Assembly (NCBI GenBank): GCA_001593925.1
Contig: LUCD01000096.1
Coordinates: 1-5,714, forward strand
Length of the DNA stretch: 5,714 bases
Source of the DNA: Candidatus Bathyarchaeota archaeon B26-1
GTDB taxonomy: Archaea; Thermoproteota; Bathyarchaeia; Bathyarchaeales; B26-1
Reading direction: 5' to 3'
The notes under the pieces are model-generated. The model was given only the letters and a program-made list of their open reading frames with translations, was not told where the DNA came from and ran no database searches. Of the stretch, positions 1 to 5,647 are shown one piece after another. Position 1 is the first letter of the stretch, and each line of letters begins with the position of its first letter. The translations under genes and the position numbers were made by a program.

Positions 1-1
1 A

Positions 2-46
2 CGCGATAATGTTATTAGTACCCTGAAGCGAATGGGTCTTAGGTGA
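2..46 (+). CDS. C-terminal end of an upstream gene (partial, unidentified)
   Basis: Of the three plus frames at the left edge, only this one stays open before stopping. It reads RDNVISTLKRMGLR and ends at TGA (44-46). The residues look like an ordinary amphipathic C-terminal helix, and the stop lies 7 bases before the cupin start, as in a tight operon. The AGGTGA formed by the last codon and the stop could serve as the ribosome site of the cupin gene. The fragment is too short to name a family. It could also be a chance open stretch, since only 14 codons are visible. Confidence 0.35.
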   Translation, partial: RDNVISTLKRMGLR

Positions 47-53
47 ACCGTCG

Positions 54-365
54 ATGCATGTCGTGAACCTTGCAAATCTTCCGGACGAAGCCAGAGTTAT
101 TGATGAGGCCACAGTGGGCTCTAAGAGGCTTATAGTGGCGGTTAGGGTTCTCGAACCAGGCCAAGTGGTTGAGCCTCATAAACACGAGAAGGAAGAGCAG
201 CTCTACATAGTCATCAGCGGCAGGGGTATAGTCAAGATTGGAGACGAGGAGAGGGAGGTAGGCCCCTTAGACGTAGTGTACATCCCAACCGGGATGGAGC
301 ACTCAACTAAAGCTATCGGAGACGAAGCACTCAAGTACGTCTACGTAGAAGCGTTGGGAAAATAA
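54..365 (+). CDS. Small single-domain cupin protein
   Basis: A 103-residue protein that is essentially one conserved beta-barrel cupin domain. Cupin motif 1 is visible at residues 36-58: G36, H42, H44, E48 and G56/G58, with the metal-ligand pattern HxHxxxE. Motif 2 is at 70-83, with G70, P78, G80 and H83. The three histidines and the glutamate are all present, so a bound divalent metal is expected. There is no signal peptide or extra domain, so it is probably cytoplasmic. Proteins of this size include sugar isomerases, dioxygenases and metabolite-binding proteins, and the substrate cannot be told from sequence. The ATG start is preceded by AGGTGA (41-46) at a suitable distance. It probably follows an upstream gene in an operon, because no separate promoter is seen. 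It converges on the aldolase-like gene to its right, 83 bases away. Confidence 0.9.
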   Translation: MHVVNLANLPDEARVIDEATVGSKRLIVAVRVLEPGQVVEPHKHEKEEQLYIVISGRGIVKIGDEEREVGPLDVVYIPTGMEHSTKAIGDEALKYVYVEALGK

Positions 366-448
366 TACGTGAAACCTAACCAGTTCAAGATCGAAGGGGT
401 AGAGCCTCCAGTCCTTCTCGGCCTTGAGTAGAACAGCTACGCGGCTTC

Positions 449-1234
449 CTAAAGATTTGAGAGAATCCTCCTCAGCTTAGCCCCGTTCTCCTTCCACCAA
501 GTGTACAATATCTTCAGGTCGGTGTTGAGGCTGAAGTTCCTCACCCCAAGGTCTATGTACCTCTGAGCGTCTTCAGGAGTATTTATCTCAGCCCTCGGAG
601 CTACGTCCATCTTCAGGGCGGTCTTTATCGTTTTCAGCTCCGCCTCCTTAACCTTTGGGTGGTTTCTCTCTCCGGGGCGTCCTATGCTTAGGGAGTAGTC
701 CGCCGGGCCGAACTGAACCATGTCTACGCCGTCCACGGAGAGTATCTCCTCCAAGTTCTCGACCGCGCTTTTCTTCTCGATCATCAAGGCTACAACGGCG
801 TCGTCGCACATCTTCACAATGTCTTGGGCCGAGGCCTTCTTGGAGACGTATCCGATCCTCCGGTCCGACCTGTAGCCGCTCTTCCCTTTAGGCTCAGCCC
901 TGACGGCCTTAACGGCCTCCTCTGCGTCCTCAACCGTCCTTATATCCGCGAAGAGGAAGTTCTCTATTCCGGATGCAAGAGCCCTGCCGGCTATATACGT
1001 TCTCGGCTCCTGATCGATCTTTATCATGGTGGAGATGCCTACGAGCTCAGCTGCCCTAGCAAAGTTGTCGAGGTCGTGGAGGGTGTAAGGGCCGTACTCG
1101 CCTAAGAACTCGACGTAATCGTACATGCCGGTGTAGCCCAGAACCTCAACTAGGCCCGGCCAGACCATCAGGACGCGGGTTCCAAGCGTCGGCTCACCCT
1201 TATCGAGTAAAACCCTAAGCTTATTCACCTTCAA
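449..1234 (-). CDS. HpcH/HpaI aldolase/citrate lyase-family protein with altered active site
   Basis: A 261-residue protein of the usual length for the HpcH/HpaI class II aldolase family, a TIM barrel that cleaves or forms C-C bonds using pyruvate-type substrates and a divalent metal. Family blocks seen: LGEYGP (44-49), FADIRTVEDAEEAV (95-108), ALMIEKK (149-155) with metal ligand E153, and FGPADYSLSIG (175-185) with metal ligand D179. Compared from memory with E. coli HpaI, the catalytic His of its DGEHAP loop is Tyr (Y47), the loop Asp is Leu (L44), and the substrate-binding Arg of the next strand is Lys (K72). The loop glutamate (E46) is kept. It may therefore act on a different substrate or by a different mechanism. 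The start is TTG: an in-frame TAA lies 15 bases upstream and AGGTGG sits 6 bases before it. A GTG two codons inside is the only close alternative. It is divergent from the HAD gene and has its own TATA-like box. Confidence 0.9.
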   Translation of the reverse strand: MKVNKLRVLLDKGEPTLGTRVLMVWPGLVEVLGYTGMYDYVEFLGEYGPYTLHDLDNFARAAELVGISTMIKIDQEPRTYIAGRALASGIENFLFADIRTVEDAEEAVKAVRAEPKGKSGYRSDRRIGYVSKKASAQDIVKMCDDAVVALMIEKKSAVENLEEILSVDGVDMVQFGPADYSLSIGRPGERNHPKVKEAELKTIKTALKMDVAPRAEINTPEDAQRYIDLGVRNFSLNTDLKILYTWWKENGAKLRRILSNL

Positions 1235-1240
1235 GGTCTT

Positions 1241-1246
1241 CCACCT
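1241..1246 (-). promoter_or_regulatory. Ribosome binding site deciding the TTG start of the aldolase-like gene
   Basis: On the minus strand this reads AGGTGG, followed by a 6-base spacer and TTG. It supports the non-ATG start, since no ATG or GTG exists between the upstream in-frame TAA and this codon. Confidence 0.65.
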
Positions 1247-1273
1247 TTAACGGAGATTTCTATCCCGAGAGGC

Positions 1274-1282
1274 CATATAAAG
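1274..1282 (-). promoter_or_regulatory. TATA-like box of the aldolase-like gene
   Basis: The minus strand reads CTTTATATG, a good archaeal TATA-box match. Transcription would begin about 25 bases downstream, near 1250, just ahead of the AGGTGG site, giving a short leader of roughly 15 bases. The core (ATATAAAG on the plus strand) could also be read the other way, but no gene starts at a suitable distance on that strand. Confidence 0.55.
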
Positions 1283-1432
1283 CTTCAGAAACAGGAGGGG
1301 CATGAATCTTTAGTCTTGATAACGCCTTACTTCTCGCGGTTACGGAGATAAGCAGGGAACACGCAACCTTAACGGTGTCCGCCGAGGAGAGGCTCCTGCC
1401 TTAAATTCTCTTGGAATGGAGCGTAGAGTAAC

Positions 1433-1440
1433 TTTAATTT
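1433..1440 (+). promoter_or_regulatory. TATA-like box of the HAD-family gene
   Basis: TTTAATTT preceded by GTAAC, resembling an archaeal BRE-plus-TATA arrangement. The expected start of transcription is near 1461-1463, about 13 bases before the ATG at 1476, so the transcript would have a very short leader. Confidence 0.5.
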
Positions 1441-1457
1441 GGCGGGTTACTGAACAT

Positions 1458-1470
1458 TTTTCCGTGAAAA
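1458..1470 (+). repeat. Short inverted repeat at the HAD-gene transcription/translation start
   Basis: TTTTC, a 3-base centre CGT, then GAAAA. It overlaps the predicted transcription start and the weak GTGA ribosome site (1464-1467) of the HAD gene. It could be a small operator or a weak hairpin. Five-base arms in an A/T-rich stretch can also arise by chance. Confidence 0.25.
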
Positions 1471-1475
1471 CGTAG

Positions 1476-2552
1476 ATGAGGGTCTTCGTAACCGATTGTG
1501 AGGGTCCCATCTCAAAGAACGACAACGCCTTTGAGTTGGCGAGCTATTACATTCCGCGTGGAGACCGTTTCTTCACCATAGTGAGCCGATACGACGATGT
1601 CTTAGCCGACATAGTGAAGAGGCCGGGCTACAAGGCTGGGGACACCTTGAGGCTTATCCTCCCATTCCTCCGAGCTTACGGGGCGAGCGACGAAGGGATG
1701 AGGAGATACTCAAGCAGGAACATACTGCTGGTTCCGGGAGCAGCTGAAACCCTACGTTTCGTCTCCAGACTCATGCCCTCCTTCATCGTCAGCACAAGCT
1801 ACGAACACTATATCTCGGCGCTCTGCGAGGCCGTTGGGTTCCCGTTCGAGAACACATACTGCACAAGGCTTGAGATGGACAGGTACAGGCTAGGCGAGGA
1901 TGAGGCTGAACGCCTAAAAGAGATCGCGAGGGAGATATCGGAGATGCCTGTGATCGAGGTTCCGGAGGGCGCGGAGTCCCTAGAAGACCTCTCGGAAAGG
2001 GACATAGAGACCGTGAAGCGCCTAGACGAGATTTTCTGGATCGAACTTCCTAGGATGAGTTCCGGTAGGATGCTGAGGGAGGTCAACCCGGTTGGCGGAT
2101 ACGAGAAGGCCAACGCGGTTAGGGATATAGCCTCCAAGATGAAGGTCGACCTCTCAGAGATAATCTACGTGGGGGACAGCATAACAGACGTTGAATCTTT
2201 TAGGCTCGTCAGGGAGGGTGGAGGCTTAACGGTCAGCTTCAACGGAAACTCCTACGCGGTGAGGGAGGCGGAGATCGCGGTCCTCTCACACCACACGGTC
2301 GTAACCTCGATCTTGGCAGAAGCCTTCAACAAGCTCGGTAAGGAAGGCACAATCGAACTCGTAAAAGAATGGAACCTAAAATCTCTCAGGATGATCTGCA
2401 ACCCGAACCTCATAAAGGATCTGGAGGATCTGTACCGAGAAAGGCCTCCGAGAGTAGAGCTGATAACCTCAGAGAACAGGGAGAGGCTGATGAGGGAGAG
2501 CAGTGCCTTCAGGAAGACCGTTAGAGGGGAAGCCATAGGGATGCTTGGGTGA
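1476..2552 (+). CDS. HAD-superfamily phosphohydrolase-like protein (COG4030/EhaR-like)
   Basis: A 358-residue protein with the HAD hydrolase motifs in order. Motif I is FVTDCEGP (4-11) with nucleophile D7. Motif II is FIVSTS (103-108). Motif III Lys is probably K211 in YEKANA. Motif IV is VGDSITD (232-238) with two acidic ligands. The residue two after the nucleophile is Glu (E9), not the Asp typical of HAD phosphatases. About 95 residues lie between motifs I and II, and a charged, probably helical insertion spans about 133-200. After the core (to about 270) there is a C-terminal extension of about 85 residues. The N-terminal DCEGPISKNDNAFEL block recalls an archaeal HAD family (COG4030) that includes proteins labelled EhaR near energy-converting hydrogenase genes in methanogens. 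That link rests on memory. The role is probably phosphate-ester hydrolysis in the cytoplasm, substrate unknown. It has its own TATA-like box and ends 67 bases before ftr on the same strand. Confidence 0.85.
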   Translation: MRVFVTDCEGPISKNDNAFELASYYIPRGDRFFTIVSRYDDVLADIVKRPGYKAGDTLRLILPFLRAYGASDEGMRRYSSRNILLVPGAAETLRFVSRLMPSFIVSTSYEHYISALCEAVGFPFENTYCTRLEMDRYRLGEDEAERLKEIAREISEMPVIEVPEGAESLEDLSERDIETVKRLDEIFWIELPRMSSGRMLREVNPVGGYEKANAVRDIASKMKVDLSEIIYVGDSITDVESFRLVREGGGLTVSFNGNSYAVREAEIAVLSHHTVVTSILAEAFNKLGKEGTIELVKEWNLKSLRMICNPNLIKDLEDLYRERPPRVELITSENRERLMRESSAFRKTVRGEAIGMLG

Positions 2553-2573
2553 ACTCCGGCCTAAATCTCTAGG

Positions 2574-2592
2574 GATATAAGAGACTTATACA
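2574..2592 (+). promoter_or_regulatory. Tandem TATA-like boxes ahead of ftr
   Basis: Two candidates lie side by side: GATATAAG (2574-2581) and CTTATACA (2585-2592). The first predicts transcription from about 2602, which keeps the GAGGG ribosome site (2608-2612) in the message. The second predicts a start near 2613 and an almost leaderless message lacking that site. The first is preferred. TCTCT (2566-2570) and AGAGA (2580-2584) flank the first box as a short inverted repeat. The promoter suggests ftr-pfkB can be transcribed apart from the HAD gene. Confidence 0.45.
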
Positions 2593-2619
2593 CCTTACTA
2601 GAGTTAAGAGGGCCTAACT

Positions 2620-3534
2620 ATGAAGCTTGGGCGCGTTGAGATTTTAGACACGTACGCTGAGGCTTTCGACGGGCTCTACTTCAGGGTGATCGTCACGGCC
2701 GACGACGAGGAGACTGTTAAGAGAGCCGCGGAGGACGCGACCGCCACACCCTCCATAGTCATCGGTAGGATCGAAGGCGGGGTGGAGAGGATGCTCAGGG
2801 AAGACGAGACCCCCGACGGGAGGGTAGGCGCCATCCTACAGTTCTGGAGCGCGTTCAGGGAGGATAAGCCCCTAAAGGAGATCGTCGACAGGTTTTACAG
2901 GGAGGTTTCATACAGGATAAGGCAGGATATACTCGTTAAGCCCTTCACCTCAGTCTTCGACGCTTGCCTCGAGCCGATCGGCAGGGTTGACACTATGGAG
3001 CGGATAGGCCACTGCGGAGACGGTTACGAGTGGATAGAGAACCGTTACGGCCGGGAGATGATAGTCGTCCCGATAATGGTTCCAGACTTCTTGATAGAGC
3101 GGTATCTAGGATACGGTAAGGGAGTCACCGGCGGAAACTTCTGGTACATGTGCGAGTCCCGGGAGGCCGTGAAGGAGGCCGGCGAGAAGGCCTTAAAGGC
3201 TATACATGAGGTTGAGGGGGTAGTCACACCCTTCGACGTTTGTTCAGCCGGCTCGAAGCCCGAGACCAAGTTCCCGTGGATAGGCCCCACAACCAACCAT
3301 CCGTACTGTCCAAGCCTGAAGAAAAGGCTTGGAGCCGAATCGAAGGTTCCGGAGGGAGTCGAATACATACCCGAGATCGTGATAAACGGGACCTCCCTAG
3401 AAGCCGTAAAAGAGGCGATGAAGGCCGGGATCGAGGCTGTATGCTCCGTGGAGGGGGTCTTGAAGGTTTCAGCGGGGAACTACGGGGGGAGACTCGGGAG
3501 ATACAAGATTCACCTGAGAGAGTTGTTCTCATGA
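2620..3534 (+). CDS. ftr: Formylmethanofuran--tetrahydromethanopterin N-formyltransferase
   Basis: A 304-residue protein, close to the usual length (about 297-305) of Ftr. The enzyme reversibly transfers the formyl group between formylmethanofuran and tetrahydromethanopterin in the cytoplasm. This is an early step of CO2 reduction in methanogenesis and the archaeal Wood-Ljungdahl methyl branch, and a late one in C1 oxidation. Family blocks seen: VEILDTYAEAF (6-16), ETPDGR (63-68), IMVPDFLIERYLG (near 150-162), VTGGNF (169-174), EIVINGTSLEAVKEAMKAGI in the C-terminal third, and the diagnostic C-terminal block SAGNYGGRLGRYKIHL (from 284). The ATG is preceded by GAGGG at 7 bases. The stop overlaps the start of the kinase gene in an ATGA. 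No formylmethanofuran dehydrogenase, cyclohydrolase (mch) or mcr gene is in view, so the direction of the pathway is open. The gene appears intact. It could be one of two ftr paralogues, as some archaea carry a pair. Confidence 0.95.
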   Translation: MKLGRVEILDTYAEAFDGLYFRVIVTADDEETVKRAAEDATATPSIVIGRIEGGVERMLREDETPDGRVGAILQFWSAFREDKPLKEIVDRFYREVSYRIRQDILVKPFTSVFDACLEPIGRVDTMERIGHCGDGYEWIENRYGREMIVVPIMVPDFLIERYLGYGKGVTGGNFWYMCESREAVKEAGEKALKAIHEVEGVVTPFDVCSAGSKPETKFPWIGPTTNHPYCPSLKKRLGAESKVPEGVEYIPEIVINGTSLEAVKEAMKAGIEAVCSVEGVLKVSAGNYGGRLGRYKIHLRELFS

Positions 3535-4475
3535 GGCTGGCTAAGCACGGTGATGAAGGCTCCGGAAGATTCGAGGTCGTCTGCTTCGGAGCCCTCAACG
3601 TAGATAGGCTCTACAAGGTTAACCGCATAGCTGGAGCCGACGAGGAGAGCTACATAACGGGTTTCACCGAGTGTCCGGGAGGCTCAGCCGCTAACACAGC
3701 CGTAGGCTTGGCTAGATTAGGCGTTAAGACGGGTTACATAGGGAAGGTTGCCAAGGACAGGGAGGGAACGCTTCTCCTCGAGGCTTTTAGGTGTGAGGGC
3801 GTAGACACTGGGGGCGTCGTCATCTCGGAGCGTGGGAGAAGCGGGGTTGTGATGGGGTACGTCGACACGGAGGGTGAGAGAGCCCTCTACGTTGACCCCG
3901 GCGTCAACGACCTCCTAGACCCCGACGAGGTTAAGGTGGAGTACGCGGCTGGAGCCGAGTTTCTTCACCTAACGTCCTTCATCGGAGACCGGCCTTTCGA
4001 GGCGCAGAAGAGGCTTGTAGAGGCTCTGCCGGATGTCAAGGTTACGCTTGACCCCGGCGCCCTATACGCTAGGAGGGGGTTCGAGGCGCTCAAGCCGATC
4101 GTGGAGAGGTGCTACGCGCTCCTCCTTAACGAGGCTGAGCTCAAGCTCTTAACGGGTATAGAGGGATACGTGGAGGGCGCCAAGTTCCTCATGGATGAGG
4201 GTGTGGACGTTGTCGCCGTAAAGCTTGGCGGGAGAGGATGCTACGTAACCGACGGAACGGAGGAGCACTTGATAAAGCCTTACATCGTGGACGTTGTCGA
4301 CACTACCGGCGCTGGAGACGCCTTCAACGCGGGTTTCCTCTACGGCCTCGTGAGGAACAAAACCTTAAAGATGTGCGGGCTTCTAGGCAACTATACGGCC
4401 TCAAGATGCATCATGAAAGCGGGGGCTAGAAACGGGTTGCCGAGACTCCGCGAACTCCCCTCAAGGTTCAGGTGA
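3531..4475 (+). CDS. PfkB/ribokinase-family carbohydrate or nucleoside kinase
   Basis: A 314-residue kinase of normal family length. PfkB signature 1 is at 50-64 (GGSAANTAVGLARLG). The NxxE motif of the ribokinase fold is N200-E203 (NEAE). KLGGRGCYV (231-239) precedes the second signature, DTTGAGDAFNAGF (257-269), which carries the anion-hole GAGD and the probable catalytic base D263. The protein would phosphorylate a hydroxymethyl group of a sugar or nucleoside using ATP. The substrate cannot be assigned: the lid region (about 20-48, with YITGFTECPGG) is not diagnostic to me. The ATG at 3531 overlaps the ftr stop as ATGA, and residues upstream in this frame lie within ftr, so the longer open frame is not used. 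No strong ribosome site precedes it (GAGAG at 3516-3520 at best), so translational coupling to ftr is likely. The tight pairing suggests related metabolism, but this is inference. Confidence 0.9.
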   Translation: MRLAKHGDEGSGRFEVVCFGALNVDRLYKVNRIAGADEESYITGFTECPGGSAANTAVGLARLGVKTGYIGKVAKDREGTLLLEAFRCEGVDTGGVVISERGRSGVVMGYVDTEGERALYVDPGVNDLLDPDEVKVEYAAGAEFLHLTSFIGDRPFEAQKRLVEALPDVKVTLDPGALYARRGFEALKPIVERCYALLLNEAELKLLTGIEGYVEGAKFLMDEGVDVVAVKLGGRGCYVTDGTEEHLIKPYIVDVVDTTGAGDAFNAGFLYGLVRNKTLKMCGLLGNYTASRCIMKAGARNGLPRLRELPSRFR

Positions 4476-4529
4476 AGCCTAAGTGTACACGCCTAGCTCG
4501 TCCAGTCCAAAAACAACCTCTCAATAAAG

Positions 4530-4538
4530 TTTTTAATT
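4530..4538 (+). promoter_or_regulatory. TATA-like box of the PHP-domain gene
   Basis: TTTTTAATT preceded by the purine-rich AATAAAG, a typical archaeal BRE/TATA layout. Transcription would start near 4559, giving a leader of about 50 bases. The five-T run could also help terminate the ftr-pfkB transcript, whose last gene ends 55 bases earlier. The rest of the 134-base gap holds only two small palindromes, GTGTACAC (4483-4490) and GGAGCTCC (4573-4580), with no clear role. Confidence 0.5.
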
Positions 4539-4609
4539 CTGCAAGGCCAGAGTATCCTAGGCTCTTGTGAGGGGAGCTCCAAGGGAAGAGAAAGGGTAAC
4601 TCCGAGTTG

Positions 4610-5290
4610 ATGCTGAAGATCGACATGCATGTTCACACATGGTACTCGGACTCGAAGGCCTCTGTAGATGATGTGTTAAAGGCGGCTAGGCTCAAGGGAC
4701 TTGACGGGGTTGCGATAACGGATCACAACACTCTGGTTGGGGCCTTAGAGGCTGAGAGGAAACGCGGAGACCTCATAGTGGTTCCGGGAGAGGAGGTCTC
4801 AACCGTCCACGGCGAGATAATCGCTCTTGGAATTAGAAGGGTTGTTCCGAAGGGTCTCCCAATAACGGAAGCCATAAGGAGGGTGCACTCCCAAGGAGGG
4901 TTGGTTGTTATCCCTCACCCCACAGTCCCGTTCATAGGCGGTCTCAAAGAGAAGGCTCTCAGAAAACTCTCAATAGACGGGATCGAGGTCTTCTCGGCGA
5001 TAACTCCCCTCCCCGGATACCACTTCAAGAAGAACCTTAAGCTTGCTCGGAGTTTAGGTTTGCCCATGCTCGCCGGAAGCGACTCCCATTTCCCCGAGAC
5101 CGTTGGAGACGCCTACACAATCGTATATTCGGAGGGAAGAAGCATAAAGGAGATTCTGGACGCCGTAAGAAGAGGCCGCACCAAGGTTGGTTGCAGACCT
5201 TCAGGCTGGATATTCAAGGCTAAGATGCTACGAGGCTTCCTCGCTTCCCTCCCTTCAGCTCTGATTCACCGGAAACCCCTCACCTTATGA
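4610..5290 (+). CDS. PHP-domain metal-dependent phosphoesterase
   Basis: A 226-residue protein that is almost wholly a PHP (polymerase and histidinol phosphatase) domain of the COG0613 kind. The metal-binding motifs are complete: DMHVHTWYSD (5-14: H7, H9, D14), TDHNT (37-41: H39), PGEEVST followed by HGE (59-69: E61, H67), IPHP (101-104: H103) and GSDSH (156-160: D158, H160). A trinuclear metal centre is therefore expected. Characterised relatives hydrolyse nucleoside phosphates, short oligonucleotides, 3',5'-bisphosphates or histidinol phosphate, and which applies here is unknown. The basic C-terminal tail (about 190-226) lacks known motifs. ATG at 4610 is chosen, but a TTG immediately before it (4607) is equally possible and adds one residue. 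The nearest purine-rich ribosome site is AAAGGG (4591-4596), rather distant. It is likely monocistronic, with its own TATA-like box, and converges on the regulator gene 24 bases away. Confidence 0.88.
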   Translation: MLKIDMHVHTWYSDSKASVDDVLKAARLKGLDGVAITDHNTLVGALEAERKRGDLIVVPGEEVSTVHGEIIALGIRRVVPKGLPITEAIRRVHSQGGLVVIPHPTVPFIGGLKEKALRKLSIDGIEVFSAITPLPGYHFKKNLKLARSLGLPMLAGSDSHFPETVGDAYTIVYSEGRSIKEILDAVRRGRTKVGCRPSGWIFKAKMLRGFLASLPSALIHRKPLTL

Positions 5291-5314
5291 GGCCGTTATG
5301 GCTCAATCTTCATT

Positions 5315-5608
5315 TTATAATATGTTTGCTGGGTGAAGCCAAACTTCCATTAGGCTCTGTTGCCCGGCTCCCGTCAGCTCCCAGATGTACGGTCTTCCAC
5401 CCTTACGGGCGACTATATGCTCGTTCTCTAAGAGGCGGAGGTGGTGTAGAACGGAGGCGTAGCTCATACCCGTCTTCTCGGATATTTCCTTCGCGTTTGA
5501 GGGTTTCCTCTCAAGGGCCATGATCACCTTCGTTCGGTTGGCTAAGCCGCGCGGGACGTTCCTTTTCAGGGTTAGGAAAGCTTTTGGGTGGTATGAAAGT
5601 CTAGACAA
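5315..5608 (-). CDS. Small winged-helix (ArsR-like) transcriptional regulator, N-terminus uncertain
   Basis: The visible protein has 97 residues. Residues about 22-79 form a winged helix-turn-helix: a first helix with LANRTKVIMAL (22-32), a second with NAKEISEKTGM (38-48), the recognition helix SYASVLHHLRLLENE (49-63), and a wing ending RPYIWELTG (72-80). The HHLRLLE pattern is typical of archaeal ArsR-like DNA-binding proteins. There is no metal-binding Cys cluster, so an arsenic/metal sensor role is not indicated. The start is TTG behind GGGAGG (5614-5619). However, the same frame upstream reads DLRVWEAE with no start codon, and that stretch looks coding. An ATG at 5637, close to the predicted transcription start, is out of frame by one base. 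The true protein may therefore be about ten residues longer. Its promoter carries a perfect inverted repeat, suggesting autoregulation. It is convergent to the PHP gene. Confidence 0.82.
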   Translation of the reverse strand: MSRLSYHPKAFLTLKRNVPRGLANRTKVIMALERKPSNAKEISEKTGMSYASVLHHLRLLENEHIVARKGGRPYIWELTGAGQQSLMEVWLHPANIL

Positions 5609-5613
5609 CTCTG

Positions 5614-5619
5614 CCTCCC
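5614..5619 (-). promoter_or_regulatory. Ribosome binding site for the TTG start of the regulator
   Basis: The minus strand reads GGGAGG, 5 bases before TTG (5608). It supports this start as the sequence stands. A second GAGGT lies just before the out-of-frame ATG at 5637, so two competing initiation signals exist. Confidence 0.5.
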
Positions 5620-5647
5620 AGACCCGGAGGTCTCCATCGTTACCTCT

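Noticed and set aside
358..368. T-rich run on the minus strand (TATTATTTTCC) as terminator of the aldolase-like gene
   Set aside because: It lies about 80 bases past the stop and inside the cupin's end, and the T-run is short. Plausible but not supportable.
655..1105. Two plus-strand open frames opposite the aldolase-like gene
   Set aside because: Arginine/serine-rich translations without domain pattern, antisense to a well-supported gene.
1340..1525. Minus-strand frame overlapping the HAD start and the divergent region
   Set aside because: No recognisable protein pattern and it overlaps the HAD N-terminus with its catalytic motif.
3240..3530. N-terminal extension of the kinase frame (97 extra codons)
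   Set aside because: It lies inside ftr, its residues are low-complexity and charged with no PfkB homology, and the ATG at 3531 gives a normal-length kinase.
3045..3598. Minus-strand frames opposite ftr and the kinase start
   Set aside because: Shadow translations of ftr with Ser/Pro/Arg-rich composition and no domain.
4483..4490. GTGTACAC palindrome after the kinase gene
   Set aside because: An 8-base palindrome is expected by chance at this scale, and its position just after a stop suggests no operator role.
4567..4599. Ten-codon leader frame starting at GTG upstream of the PHP gene
   Set aside because: Too short, out of frame with the PHP gene, and with no repeated-codon pattern suggesting attenuation.
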